Of a DNA stretch of 64,000 bases, positions 26,515-35,548 are shown in pieces. Source of the DNA: Acinetobacter rongchengensis. GTDB taxonomy: Bacteria; Pseudomonadota; Gammaproteobacteria; Pseudomonadales; Moraxellaceae. Every line of letters begins with the position of its first letter. Position 1 is the stretch's first letter. The notes under the pieces are model-generated. The model saw only the letters and a list, made by a program, of their open reading frames with translations. It searched no databases and was not told the origin of the DNA. The stretch spans positions 1-64,000 of the forward strand of contig NZ_RAXT01000007.1 of NCBI RefSeq assembly GCF_003611475.1. The letters run 5' to 3'. The translations under genes were made by a program, and so were the position numbers.

Positions 26515-27549
26515 ATGTCTTTTGATTTAAAAATCAGTGTTCAGCAAACAAGATTGCTCACGCCACAGCAGAAAAAGTTAAAGCGTCTGATCGATAAAAT
26601 TGAACAGCAAAAGCGAGATCTTGCCAGTTGGGAAAATGCACGAATAGGCATCCAAAATTATACTCGAAGTAAACTTTTACCGATTTATGACGAATTGCAT
26701 GCAGTTTTATTTGAGCAGTTGAATACATTGTGGAACCATTTAGCCAGTGATGCATTTTCTAAAGCAGATTTAGTACAAATCGACAGTAAAATCGCGGCTT
26801 TGGCCGTAATGCTGAAAAAATCACAAATGCTCAATACACAACAAAAAGAGCAAGTTGAGAAAATTAATACTTTTTATTTGCAACATGCAGCACATTTAAA
26901 AGCTAAAAAAACCAAAACAACGTTAAGACAACAAAATGATTTGTCCGAAACCATAGAACAAGACATAGAGCAGGAAATTGAGATAGATTGGGAAAATTAT
27001 GAATATGATTCAGTCCAATATGAAGCGGAACGAGAACGTGCCAAGCACTTGAAACAACAAGAAAAGCGTGAGCAAGCAGCTAAAATGGCAGAGCAGTCGC
27101 TTAAAACGGTGTATTTAAAAATCACGGCAATGATTCACCCAGACCGTGAACCTGATGAAGTGAAAAAGTTAGAAAAAACTGAGTTATTGCAAACCGTGAA
27201 TACGGCTTATACAGCGCAGGATTTGTTTTATTTGCTGAAATTACAATTAGATTTAGAACAGGGCAATGGACAGACCACTAAAGACTTAACTGCGGAGCAA
27301 GTGAAGTTTTATAAAATTGCTTTGGAAGCGCAAAGTCAGAAGCTTGAAAGTCAAATGATTGAAATTTTTGATTCTTTTCGTTTAGACAATAAAGTGAAAT
27401 TGGAAAATGTGCATCTTGGTGATGTTTATAAAGCAATTGATGCAGATTGTGTTGCGTTAAAACAGCAGTTAAAAGCTGAGAAAGAACGTTTGAAGTATAT
27501 GGAGAGAGTGAAAGGGGTAGAGATGTTGTTGGGGAGTGGAGTACTTTGA
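26515..27549 (+). CDS. J-domain-like, coiled-coil-rich protein
   Basis: This is a 344-residue soluble protein, mostly charged helix. The N-terminal half (about 15-135) looks coiled-coil, followed by an acidic stretch (about 148-170). A J-domain-like segment then follows: YLKITAMIHPDREPDE (200-215) has the HPD motif at 208-210, which in DnaJ proteins triggers Hsp70 ATPase. Helices around AYTAQDLFYLLKLQLDLE complete the segment, which sits in the middle rather than at the N-terminus. No zinc finger or Gly/Phe region is present, so it is not DnaJ itself. The likely role is a specialised co-chaperone, but the client is unknown. The frame opens at TTG 26509; ATG 26515 is chosen. GC-rich repeats begin 5 bases after its stop. 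Confidence 0.65.
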   Translation: MSFDLKISVQQTRLLTPQQKKLKRLIDKIEQQKRDLASWENARIGIQNYTRSKLLPIYDELHAVLFEQLNTLWNHLASDAFSKADLVQIDSKIAALAVMLKKSQMLNTQQKEQVEKINTFYLQHAAHLKAKKTKTTLRQQNDLSETIEQDIEQEIEIDWENYEYDSVQYEAERERAKHLKQQEKREQAAKMAEQSLKTVYLKITAMIHPDREPDEVKKLEKTELLQTVNTAYTAQDLFYLLKLQLDLEQGNGQTTKDLTAEQVKFYKIALEAQSQKLESQMIEIFDSFRLDNKVKLENVHLGDVYKAIDADCVALKQQLKAEKERLKYMERVKGVEMLLGSGVL

Positions 27550-27553
27550 TTTT

Positions 27554-27818
27554 CCCTCACCTCAATCCTCACTTGCGCTTCGCTTTAAAGCAGTGCTTTA
27601 AAACTTGCTCAGGAGAGGGAACATCATTGCGTATCGAACAGCAAGTTAATTCACTACTCGCTCTTCCTTTGGGAGAAGGGGGATGGGGAATTTATGATGA
27701 GAATTTTTGAAGCACCTCTCCCTAGCCCTCTCCTCGAAGGAGAGGGAACTTAATTACGTATCGAACAGCAAGTTAATTCACTACTCCCTCTCCCTTTGGG
27801 AGAGGGTTGGGGTGAGGG
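27554..27818. repeat. GC-rich palindromic repeat block upstream of the DUF559 gene
   Basis: The block has inverted ends: CCCTCACCTCAATCCTC at 27554-27570 matches the complement of GAGGGTTGGGGTGAGGG at 27802-27818 at 15 of 17 places. Inside are two direct copies, 127 bases apart, of a roughly 70-base unit starting AGGAGAGGGAAC (27611 and 27738). The unit includes an identical 29-base stretch at 27631-27659 and 27758-27786. Units end in hairpins of the CCCTTTGGG type. A third, diverged unit lies after the gene. Confidence 0.85.
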
Positions 27819-27840
27819 TGATTGAAATGGAAAACAAGAA

Positions 27841-28203
27841 ATGAAACTAGACCCACAATTATTAATATTCGCCAAAACTATGCGAAGTAATGCTACAGAT
27901 GCTGAAAGTTTGATGTGGCATTTACTGCGTGCAAAGCGTTTTATGAATCTAAAATTTCGGCGTCAGCATATTATTGAACCGTATATTGTGGATTTTTATT
28001 GCCATGAACTTGGTTTGGTGATTGAGTTAGATGGTGGTCAGCATGGCACTGATGATGCGATTGAATATGATGCTGAACGAACCAAGTTTTTAGAGGCTTT
28101 GGGTTTAAAAGTAGTGAGGTATTGGAATCATGATGTGTTGAGAAATATGGATGTGGTTTTGGAGGATTTGCTGTGTATCTGCTTAAAACTGAAAGATGAT
28201 TAG
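27841..28203 (+). CDS. DUF559 (Vsr/PD-(D/E)XK-like) endonuclease-domain protein
   Basis: This is a 120-residue single-domain protein of the DUF559 family, related in fold to the very-short-patch-repair nuclease. Seen are ATDAESLMWHLLR (19-31), KFRRQHIIEPYIVDFYCHE (39-57) with the Asp of the metal site, VIELDGGQH (61-69) with the Glu-Asp-Gly-Gln-His motif, and GLKVVRYWNHDVL. All parts of a metal-dependent nuclease core are intact. Its gene starts 22 bases after a GC-rich repeat block and a related unit follows within about 10 bases of its stop, so it appears embedded in a repeat family. The ribosome site is weak. A role in spreading or acting on these repeats is a hypothesis only. Confidence 0.85.
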   Translation: MKLDPQLLIFAKTMRSNATDAESLMWHLLRAKRFMNLKFRRQHIIEPYIVDFYCHELGLVIELDGGQHGTDDAIEYDAERTKFLEALGLKVVRYWNHDVLRNMDVVLEDLLCICLKLKDD

Positions 28204-28207
28204 TCAT

Positions 28208-28320
28208 GGAAGCTCCTTCTCTTACGCCATATATGGCTTAGGGAGAGGGGGATTTATAATGCAAATCTTTAAAAACACCTCTCCCTAACCCTCTCCTTGT
28301 AGGAGAGGGAATTTCATTAC
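28208..28320. repeat. Third repeat unit, downstream of the DUF559 gene
   Basis: CACCTCTCCCTAACCCTCTCC followed by AGGAGAGGGAATTTCATTACG (28301 onward) matches the units before the gene. The hairpin loop of the usual unit is replaced here by the palindrome GCCATATATGGC (28226-28237). The unit stops short of the 29-base stretch shared by the other two. Confidence 0.75.
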
Positions 28321-28416
28321 GAATTGATTATTTATTAGAGTTTATAGTAGAAATTCGTGAATTTTTGAAATCATTTTATTAATACTATATTTTCCTTAAT
28401 TGTTTGAATTATAAAT

Positions 28417-28444
28417 AAGAATCCCCTCATTCGAGGGGATTCTT
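28417..28444 (-). terminator. Terminator of valS
   Basis: The perfect 12-bp arms AAGAATCCCCTC and GAGGGGATTCTT enclose an ATTC loop, followed on the minus strand by a T-rich stretch. It begins 17 bases past the valS stop. Confidence 0.85.
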
Positions 28445-28460
28445 AAATCAAACTACAGCC

Positions 28461-31352
28461 TTAAAGCGCCGCAATCTGATCCATATTCGCTTTAATCTTC
28501 TCTAACTGAGCAGCAAATTCAGCAAGCTTCACTTTCTCACCTTCAACCACAGCAGCAGGTGCTTTCGCTACAAAACCTTCATTACCAAGCTTGGTTGCAA
28601 TTTGGTCATGTTGCTTTTGAACTTTATCAAAGTCTTTTTGCAAACGACCTAATTCCGCTTTCGGGTCAATCAAACCTTTCATTGGAACAAATACAGACGC
28701 ATGACCGACAACAGATGAAGAAGACAGTGGTGGTTGTTCACCATTCGCTAAGAACGTAATACTTTCAACTTTAGCCAAAGCTTTAAACAATGGTTCAATC
28801 CGTGCAATCTGCGCTTTTTCCGCATCTGTCGTATTTTGAAGCAATACAGGCAATAGACGTGCATTACCTAAGCCCATTTCACCACGGATGTTACGTACAG
28901 CACCAATCAAACCTTGTAGCCATTGCATATCAGCTTCAGCTTGTTCATTCACACGCTCAGGGTTTGAAATAGGATATTGCGCAAGCATGATACTTTCACC
29001 AGAGATACCCACCATTGGTGCAAGTTTTTGCCAAATTTCTTCAGTCAAATACGGCATAAGCGGATGTGCAAGGCGTAATGACGCTTCCATCACAGAAAGC
29101 AGAACACGACGCACTTCTGCTTTACGCTCAGTCGATACATTTTCATCATTGAGAACAGGCTTGGTTAATTCTACATACCAGTCACAGTATTCATTCCAAA
29201 TGAACTCGTAAATGGCTTGCGCAGCTAAGTCTAAGCGGTAAGTTGCAAACGCTTGTTGAACAGCAGCTTCAGCTTTTTGTAAACGGCTTACGATCCATTG
29301 TTCAGGAAGTTCCCACAGATCTTGGCGAACTTCAGTACCAATCGGCTGTTCTTCGCAGTTCATCATGACAAAACGCGTTGCATTCCAAATCTTATTGGCA
29401 AAGTTACGATAACCTTCAACACGCTTCATATCGAACTTAATGTCACGACCTGTATTGGCAAGTGCGCAGAAGGTAAAACGAACAGCGTCAGTACCATACG
29501 CTTGAATGCCTTCTGGGAATTCTTTGCGTGTTGATTTTTCAATCTTCGCCGCTTGTTTCGGGTTCATTAAACCTGTCGTACGTTTTTGAACTAAGGTTTC
29601 AATATCTACACCATCAATCAAGTCTAATGGGTCAAGTACATTACCCTTCGACTTAGACATTTTCTGACCTTCACCATCACGGACCAAACCATGCACATAT
29701 ACGGTTTTAAATGGAACTTGCGGTGTACCATCTTCATTTTTCATAAAGTGCATCGTAAGCATAATCATACGTGCAACCCAGAAGAAGATGATGTCAAAAC
29801 CTGTTACCAGTACATCAGTCGGGTGGAAAGTATTTAAGAAATAGTTTTCTTTATCTTTCGCTTCATCACCTGTCCAACCCAATGTAGAGAATGTCCAAAG
29901 ACCTGAAGAGAACCATGTATCGAGTACATCTTCATCTTGATCTAGTTGAACATCAGCAGGGATGCCATTCTTTTCACGTACTTCTTGCTCAGAACGACCC
30001 ACATAGATGTTGCCTTCAGCATCATACCAAGCAGGGATACGATGACCCCACCACAATTGACGCGAAATACACCAGTCTTGAATGTTATTCATCCAAGCCA
30101 TGTACATATTGCTGTATTGTTCAGGAACGAATTTAATTTCACCATCTTGAACCGCTTTGATCGCTGGTTTAGCAAGTGGTGCAATTTTTACATACCATTG
30201 ATCTGTTAATAATGGTTCAACAATCACGCCTGAACGGTCACCACGTGGTGCTTTTAGGTCATAAGGTTGGATTTGATCGAGCCAGCCTTCAGCTTCAGCT
30301 TGCTCAACTAATTTTTTACGTGCAGCAAAACGCTCTAAACCAACATAGTCTGCTGGTGCAGGAATAGTTTTAGAAATCTGTTCGCCTGCTTTCGCAATAA
30401 ATTCAAACTCCGCTAAAACTTCAGCATTTTTGTTGAAAATATTGATAATCGGTAAATCATGGCGTTTACCAACATCGTAGTCATTGAAGTCATGCGCAGG
30501 AGTAATTTTTACACAGCCTGTACCGAACTCTTTTTCTACATATTCATCGGCAACAACTGGAACAAGACGACCCGTAATCGGAAGGATAATGTTTTTACCA
30601 ATCAGATGTGCATAACGTTCATCTTCAGGATGCACAGCAACAGCAGAGTCACCCAATAAAGTTTCAGGACGAGTCGTCGCAACAACTAAATAGTCGTGAC
30701 CATCTTGTGTACGAAGTGCTTTATCTTCAAAGAAATATTTGAAATGCCACAATGAACCTTTTTCTTCAACAGATTCAACTTCTAAGTCAGAAAGAGCAGT
30801 TTGTAGTTTAGGATCCCAGTTGACCAAGCGTTTACCACGGTAAATCAAGCCTTGCTCATGTAGTTTTACAAAGACTTCTTTCACTGCATTGGATAAACCA
30901 TCATCCATGGTAAAGCGTTCACGTGACCAATCTACAGACGAACCTAAACGACGGATTTGACGTGTAATGGTTCCGCCAGATTGCTCTTTCCATTCCCAAA
31001 TTTTTTCAATAAATTTTTCACGACCTAAGTCATGACGGCTAATGTCTTGAGCTGCCAATTGACGTTCAACCACCATTTGCGTCGCAATACCCGCATGGTC
31101 AGTTCCAGGTTGCCACAACGTATTTTTACCTGACATACGGTTATAACGTGTTAAAGCATCCATAATGGTATTGTTAAAACCATGACCCATGTGCAAGCTA
31201 CCAGTGACATTTGGTGGCGGAATCATGATACAGAATGAGTCACCTTTACCAGAAGGTTTGAAGTAACCATTCTCTTCCCAAGTCTTGTACCATTTTTTTT
31301 CGATCTCAGTTGGATCGTAGGTCGTAGCAATATTTTGCGCTGAATCAGTCAT
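28461..31352 (-). CDS. valS: Valyl-tRNA synthetase
   Basis: This 963-residue class I synthetase charges tRNA-Val. [17 protein letters not shown] holds the HIGH-type motif (HMGH, 54-57), the editing (CP1) domain follows with [13 protein letters not shown] and [15 protein letters not shown], and [14 protein letters not shown] holds the KMSKS motif. The C-terminus ends in an anticodon-binding domain and a coiled-coil arm (about residues 900-963, [22 protein letters not shown]), which is typical of ValRS. The length is normal. It stands as a single gene with a strong terminator; no leader peptide or T-box-like structure was recognised upstream. Confidence 0.97.
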   Translation of the reverse strand: MTDSAQNIATTYDPTEIEKKWYKTWEENGYFKPSGKGDSFCIMIPPPNVTGSLHMGHGFNNTIMDALTRYNRMSGKNTLWQPGTDHAGIATQMVVERQLAAQDISRHDLGREKFIEKIWEWKEQSGGTITRQIRRLGSSVDWSRERFTMDDGLSNAVKEVFVKLHEQGLIYRGKRLVNWDPKLQTALSDLEVESVEEKGSLWHFKYFFEDKALRTQDGHDYLVVATTRPETLLGDSAVAVHPEDERYAHLIGKNIILPITGRLVPVVADEYVEKEFGTGCVKITPAHDFNDYDVGKRHDLPIINIFNKNAEVLAEFEFIAKAGEQISKTIPAPADYVGLERFAARKKLVEQAEAEGWLDQIQPYDLKAPRGDRSGVIVEPLLTDQWYVKIAPLAKPAIKAVQDGEIKFVPEQYSNMYMAWMNNIQDWCISRQLWWGHRIPAWYDAEGNIYVGRSEQEVREKNGIPADVQLDQDEDVLDTWFSSGLWTFSTLGWTGDEAKDKENYFLNTFHPTDVLVTGFDIIFFWVARMIMLTMHFMKNEDGTPQVPFKTVYVHGLVRDGEGQKMSKSKGNVLDPLDLIDGVDIETLVQKRTTGLMNPKQAAKIEKSTRKEFPEGIQAYGTDAVRFTFCALANTGRDIKFDMKRVEGYRNFANKIWNATRFVMMNCEEQPIGTEVRQDLWELPEQWIVSRLQKAEAAVQQAFATYRLDLAAQAIYEFIWNEYCDWYVELTKPVLNDENVSTERKAEVRRVLLSVMEASLRLAHPLMPYLTEEIWQKLAPMVGISGESIMLAQYPISNPERVNEQAEADMQWLQGLIGAVRNIRGEMGLGNARLLPVLLQNTTDAEKAQIARIEPLFKALAKVESITFLANGEQPPLSSSSVVGHASVFVPMKGLIDPKAELGRLQKDFDKVQKQHDQIATKLGNEGFVAKAPAAVVEGEKVKLAEFAAQLEKIKANMDQIAAL

Positions 31353-31718
31353 AGTAAAAACAGATCAAAAGTAAGTAAAAAATTGCATCCATTGTAGCAA
31401 AGATTTTAATGCTATGGTTGATTCCGTTTCAGTGTTCACCTAAGCAAATTTTGTACATTTAAATGTGTCATTCGGAAGTTTGAGTCAAAGGCTAAAAGTT
31501 GCTGTATGTCATTGTTTAAAAAGTAATCAAATGAGGGCGTGTTGTTGATTCGCATCAAGTCAAAATTACAATGAAGAAGAATATATGACTGATTTATAAT
31601 TGGTTTAATTAGAGTAAATATTCTATAGCGCGGTAAGAAAAGACAATGTGACTGTCATATCGCTTTGATAAGATAGCGTTCCGTAAATTTGTACAAAACA
31701 AAAACAGGACAAATACTA
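31353..31718. other. Divergent intergenic region between valS and the unknown gene
   Basis: About 365 bases must contain the valS promoter and that of the plus-strand gene at 31719. No clear promoter pair or palindrome was recognised. An AGGA ribosome site is at 31706-31709. Confidence 0.45.
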
Positions 31719-32414
31719 ATGCCGTATCAAATTGATTTATTGATTCAACAAAAAACGTATCAAGAATTAAAACAAATCACGAAAAGTTTAAACAATGGGG
31801 AGAAACAAGACCTTGCTAAACAGTTAGGAACAATATTTACAGAAATATCGTGTCAGGTTTTAGATCAAGTCTTTGGTGAGTTACTTGAAGAACAACGTTC
31901 GAATAATCATTTAGATGCAAATGGTCAGAAAAAGTTAAAAGAGGCAGAGCAAGTTTTTGATCAGATTGAAAGTGCTTTAAAAAAATATATGCCATGGTCG
32001 ATATCATTTTTTAGTAATGATCGTTTAAAGCCAGTTGCAAATTATATGCTTGAAAAATTTGAAGATTCAGATGCAAGTCAAGTCATCATGTATTATAAGT
32101 TGGAGCGCAGTTTGGGTGAAGAATCTGCTAAAAACCTACAAAAACTGCTTGATGGTGATACCAGTATTTTAGCGATTACCATTAAAAATTTAATCACCAT
32201 TATCGACTTAGGGGTTTCAGAATTTATCCGTGATCCAAAAAATTTATTAAAATTCAACTTTGTTGTGAACAAAACTTTGGATGGTGTCATCAATATGGTG
32301 ACCAGTTCAGGCTATAAACGCTTAGACAAAGCGGCTGAAGAATATAATCCAAATCATGTTGAAAAAGCACAATACTACGCACAACATTTTAAAAAGTTTT
32401 TAGTTGAAGCTTAA
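31719..32414 (+). CDS. Conserved-looking protein of unknown function
   Basis: This is a 231-residue soluble protein I do not recognise. It is rich in Lys, Glu, Gln and Leu, mainly helical, with no signal peptide. Residues about 145-190 (DTSILAITIKNLITIIDLGV and around) are the most hydrophobic part and might be a buried core rather than a membrane helix. The frame opens at TTG 31689, but the ATG at 31719 follows an AGGA site by 9 bases. Codon use matches its neighbours. It lies 64 bases before an SDR gene on the same strand, and the two might share a transcript. No function is proposed. Confidence 0.6.
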   Translation: MPYQIDLLIQQKTYQELKQITKSLNNGEKQDLAKQLGTIFTEISCQVLDQVFGELLEEQRSNNHLDANGQKKLKEAEQVFDQIESALKKYMPWSISFFSNDRLKPVANYMLEKFEDSDASQVIMYYKLERSLGEESAKNLQKLLDGDTSILAITIKNLITIIDLGVSEFIRDPKNLLKFNFVVNKTLDGVINMVTSSGYKRLDKAAEEYNPNHVEKAQYYAQHFKKFLVEA

Positions 32415-32478
32415 GAGTGTAATCATAATTTATTTGACTTATCACATCGTGTAATCTTGAGGCATCTTATTCAAGAGC

Positions 32479-33285
32479 ATGAATGGCATGGAGCATTTAG
32501 ACAATAAAGTGGTTTGGATTACTGGAGCATCTTCAGGTATTGGTAAAGCCTTAGCGGCTGAATGTGCTTTGAAAGGTGCTCAAGTGGTTTTGAGTGCTAG
32601 ACGCTTAGATGAGTTGGAAAAGGTACGCAACAGTTTGCAAAATTCAGAGCGACATATTTCAGTTGCGATGGACATTACAGATGAAAGCCAAGTTCGTCAT
32701 GCTTACGAACAAGTTTTAAAAGAAAAAGGTCGAATCGATTGGTTAATTAATAATGCAGGTTTAAGCCAACGTGCTTTGATTGCAGACACAACTATGCAAA
32801 CCGAGCGTGCAATTATGGAAATTGATTATTTCTCGCAGGTTTTTTTAACTAAATTGGTTTTACCAACATTCTTAGCACAAAAATCAGGACGTATTGCATT
32901 TGTTTCTAGTGTTGCGGGGTTATTGGGGACTCAGTATCGTGCGACCTATTCCGCTGCTAAAGCTGCAATTCACATGTGGGCGAATAGCTTACGTGCAGAA
33001 GTTGCGCAAGAGGGTGTCAAAGTTTCGGTCATTTTCCCTGGTTTTGTAAAAACCAACGTATCGTTTAATGCTTTGAATGGCGCAGGTAAACCACAAGCTC
33101 ATCAAGATGATGCGATTGAAACTGGTTTGGATGCAGATGCATTTGCACAACAGACAGTTTCAGCCTTAATCAAAGGTGATGAGTATATTGTTATTGGTGG
33201 TCGAAAAGAAAAATTGGGTGTATTGGTATCACGGCTTTCGCCTACAACACTTTATAAAATGATTCGTAAGATGAAAGTGAAATAA
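32479..33285 (+). CDS. Short-chain dehydrogenase/reductase (SDR)
   Basis: This is a 268-residue classical SDR. TGASSGIG (about 15-22) is the NAD(P)-binding loop. Further marks are NNAGLSQRA, the catalytic Ser in VSSVAG and the YSAAK motif with active Tyr and Lys. An Arg in SARR after the second strand favours NADP(H). The C-terminal tail SRLSPTTLYKMIRKMKVK is basic and resembles the membrane-peripheral DHRS7-type group. The substrate (a ketone, alcohol or lipid) is unknown. A second ATG at 32488 is also possible as start. The gene follows the unknown gene at 31719 and ends before a strong bidirectional hairpin. Confidence 0.85.
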   Translation: MNGMEHLDNKVVWITGASSGIGKALAAECALKGAQVVLSARRLDELEKVRNSLQNSERHISVAMDITDESQVRHAYEQVLKEKGRIDWLINNAGLSQRALIADTTMQTERAIMEIDYFSQVFLTKLVLPTFLAQKSGRIAFVSSVAGLLGTQYRATYSAAKAAIHMWANSLRAEVAQEGVKVSVIFPGFVKTNVSFNALNGAGKPQAHQDDAIETGLDADAFAQQTVSALIKGDEYIVIGGRKEKLGVLVSRLSPTTLYKMIRKMKVK

Positions 33286-33317
33286 TTGAAAAGTTTATAA
33301 ATCTTAAGATCATGATG

Positions 33318-33352
33318 AAGTACTTATCATTGATAAAATGATAAGTACTTTT
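33318..33352. terminator. Bidirectional terminator between the SDR and deiminase genes
   Basis: The perfect 14-bp arms AAGTACTTATCATT and AATGATAAGTACTT enclose a 5-base loop. TTTT lies on the plus side, and the hairpin sits between convergent genes. Confidence 0.75.
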
Positions 33353-33415
33353 CATATTATTCAGCACATATAAATACAAAAAATCAAACTGGAATAATAA
33401 AAATTGTTTTAAAAA

Positions 33416-34453
33416 TTATTCACTTATTTTATCGAGATAATCTAAAAATAATTCAGCATTTTTCCCACGTATTTGCCATGACATGCACCGAACACCACCC
33501 CCCATATGGCAAACACTTGCAGACTGCACAGGAACTACAGTGCGTTTTGTTGCGCTACGAATTTGTTGTAATGCAACTGCATCTTCTTTTATGCCAAATT
33601 GTGGGAAATAAATGCGTTCAGGGGTTACCAGCATATTGGTATATAAGCCACATGCAGAGCCAAATTTTGCGTCATAAATTTGACTGCCATCATAAGGTGT
33701 TATGATTTCACGAATTTTGACATTGGGAAGTCCACGTTTCAAATCGGCTTTTAATTGCTTGGCATAATCAGGATCTTCAGGATATGAGTTAATCACTAAG
33801 GTATTCTGATCGACAAAACTTACAACACCATCGGCATGTTCCAAGCCGCCTTGCTCATCAGCTTCGATAAAGGCAATATTTTTGGCGCCAGTTAAAGTCT
33901 TTAACTTTTGTCGAGCTTCACTTTCTGTTAGGCGGTTGTCCGCTAAAAATTTAGTACTTACCACCACATTGCCATAGCCATCCTCAACCCAGTTACCACC
34001 ATCATTTAATAACGGAGTAGTTCTGTATTGTAAACCTGCTTTTTTGCCGTAGTATTTAAACTCTGCTTGTACTTCATCTGAAATTGACTGGCCCTTTTTA
34101 GACCCTCCTTGTCCAGCAGCGGTATAACGGAATAGAACAGGTTGAGCAGGGTTGGCACTGGTAAAATCACGCATCCAAATATCTTGCATAGGTGCAATTG
34201 CCACATGATCTTCGCCTAATTCTTTAACATAATCAGGGTAAAGTTCTTTATCGGTTAAAATAACGACCTTATCGCCATTTTTAATAATTTTCTTTGCATA
34301 ATCGACATGAAATTCAAAAATGTCATCAATCATTTCTGCATAGTAAGCATCATCACTTTGAGGGGATGCCAATACAATCAGTTCTGCTTTTGCTGTAAAT
34401 GGAAGTATTGAGATTAAAGCCATACTTGTTTTTAGTGCTAAGGATTTCATCAT
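33416..34453 (-). CDS. Secreted agmatine deiminase / peptidyl-arginine deiminase family protein
   Basis: This is a 345-residue protein with a Sec signal peptide (LALKTSMALISILPFTAKA, cleavage near residue 23), placing it in the periplasm or outside. The fold is that of guanidine-modifying enzymes. Substrate and catalytic residues appear in QDIWMRDF (Asp and Arg), LNDGGNWVEDGYGNVV, GLEHADGVVSF (His-x-Asp) and CHMGGGVRCMSWQ, whose Cys near 329 should be the nucleophile. Family members hydrolyse agmatine to N-carbamoylputrescine and ammonia. Cytoplasmic AguA forms lack a signal, so this exported version is a distinct branch. The start has two adjacent ATG codons. A putrescine permease gene lies 21 kb away, with no direct link. 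Confidence 0.82.
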   Translation of the reverse strand: MMKSLALKTSMALISILPFTAKAELIVLASPQSDDAYYAEMIDDIFEFHVDYAKKIIKNGDKVVILTDKELYPDYVKELGEDHVAIAPMQDIWMRDFTSANPAQPVLFRYTAAGQGGSKKGQSISDEVQAEFKYYGKKAGLQYRTTPLLNDGGNWVEDGYGNVVVSTKFLADNRLTESEARQKLKTLTGAKNIAFIEADEQGGLEHADGVVSFVDQNTLVINSYPEDPDYAKQLKADLKRGLPNVKIREIITPYDGSQIYDAKFGSACGLYTNMLVTPERIYFPQFGIKEDAVALQQIRSATKRTVVPVQSASVCHMGGGVRCMSWQIRGKNAELFLDYLDKISE

Positions 34454-34567
34454 ATATATAACCTATTTATGAATATACGATATTACCTTTTCTACTAAAA
34501 ACCGTTTAGTGAACTATTGTTAATACGCTATGCATCGTCATGTCAAATGATATAAACAAAGATGCCG

Positions 34568-35011
34568 TTATAAGGAAGCAGTAGAAATAGCTGTACCATA
34601 AGCAAAGACTTCGACCATGCCACCTTGCATGCCTAGTTCTGTCGTGCTTAAACGTAATCCCATGATCTGTTTTGCACCTACTTTCTCAGCCTCCTGTTTT
34701 AGCCTGACAATGGCTTCACGACGTGCACGCTCAACGACACTTTCATAGGTGGTTAAGCGACCACCAAAGAAATTCTGGATTTGTGCAATGATGTATTTAA
34801 AATAATCATGTGAAATCACCACATTGCTGCTAATCAATTGTCCTTGATGGTCAGAAGTTTGAAATTTATTGGTATCGATAGAGATATGCGATAAAAGTTG
34901 TTCCTTTTCATCTAATTCTCTTAAATGTTTTTGTTCGATAAAACGTCCGAAGCCCCAGCCGATACAGAACAGAACCAGTGTAATGCTAATTTTTAAAATG
35001 AAGCCATCCAT
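34568..35011 (-). CDS. YbjQ/DUF74-family protein with N-terminal membrane helix
   Basis: This is a 147-residue protein. A membrane helix (about 6-25, ISITLVLFCIGWGFGRF) is joined to a YbjQ-type domain (about 55-143). YbjQ proteins form ring-like pentamers and were once called heavy-metal-binding, with little functional proof. The pattern GGRLTTYESVVERARREAIVRLKQEAEKVGA followed by MGLRL and VFAYGTA parallels the neighbouring YbjQ gene (GGELTAYTELLEESRQEAM and IFVYGTA), so the two look like an old tandem duplication. The pair is on one strand, 9 bases apart, this one second. Confidence 0.75.
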   Translation of the reverse strand: MDGFILKISITLVLFCIGWGFGRFIEQKHLRELDEKEQLLSHISIDTNKFQTSDHQGQLISSNVVISHDYFKYIIAQIQNFFGGRLTTYESVVERARREAIVRLKQEAEKVGAKQIMGLRLSTTELGMQGGMVEVFAYGTAISTASL

Positions 35012-35020
35012 TTTGTTCGC

Positions 35021-35386
35021 CTAGTTTGAAAAAGGGTCGGGTAGTTTCACTGGGTTTGTTACAATTGAGTTTGGCTCAATGATCACCGCCGTCCCATAAA
35101 CAAAAATTTCAGAAGCACCTTGCGCAATATTAGATGTCGAAAAACGAATTCCCACTATCGCATTAGCCCCTAAGCCTCGCGCTTTTTCAATCATTCGATT
35201 CATGGCTTCTTGGCGAGATTCTTCTAAGAGTTCTGTATAGGCGGTAAGTTCACCACCAACAATATTTTTTAATCCTGCCAAAAGGTCACGTCCTGCATGT
35301 TTACTGCGTACAGTACTGCCATAAACCACATCCAATTGTTGAATAATCTGATGTGCAGGTACGCTTTCTAAATTACTTAATTTCAT
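35021..35386 (-). CDS. YbjQ family protein
   Basis: This is a 121-residue soluble protein of the YbjQ (DUF74) family. VYGSTVRSKHAGRDLLAGLKNIVGGELTAYTELL is the family core, followed by GANAIVGIRFSTSNI and SEIFVYGTAVII. The usual length is about 105-110, with a short Pro-rich C-terminal extension here. The function is unknown in the family. It is the first gene of a two-gene unit with the membrane-anchored paralogue. Confidence 0.85.
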   Translation of the reverse strand: MKLSNLESVPAHQIIQQLDVVYGSTVRSKHAGRDLLAGLKNIVGGELTAYTELLEESRQEAMNRMIEKARGLGANAIVGIRFSTSNIAQGASEIFVYGTAVIIEPNSIVTNPVKLPDPFSN

Positions 35387-35500
35387 TGTATTTGTTTCAG
35401 TTAGGTTGAGGGTTGATCATATTTCATAAATGCTTTGTGTTGTAGTTTAAAACCAAGCAAATTTTAAAGAAACAGTAGAAATTATGCCTTAAATGACAAT

Positions 35501-35526
35501 AAAAAAGCTCACCGAAGTGAGCTTTT
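35501..35526 (-). terminator. Terminator of the adeIJK operon
   Basis: The 10-bp arms AAAAGCTCAC and GTGAGCTTTT enclose a CGAA loop. On the minus strand the stem is followed by a T-run. It lies just beyond the adeK stop. Confidence 0.88.
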
Positions 35527-35548
35527 CATGATTTGCCATCAATCGATC

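Noticed and set aside
27554..28320. CRISPR array
   Set aside because: The repeats are few, unequal and palindromic, with no regular unique spacers and no cas genes.
34568..35386. The two YbjQ genes as a single frameshifted gene
   Set aside because: Each has its own complete domain, and the second has a separate membrane helix. They are tandem paralogues.
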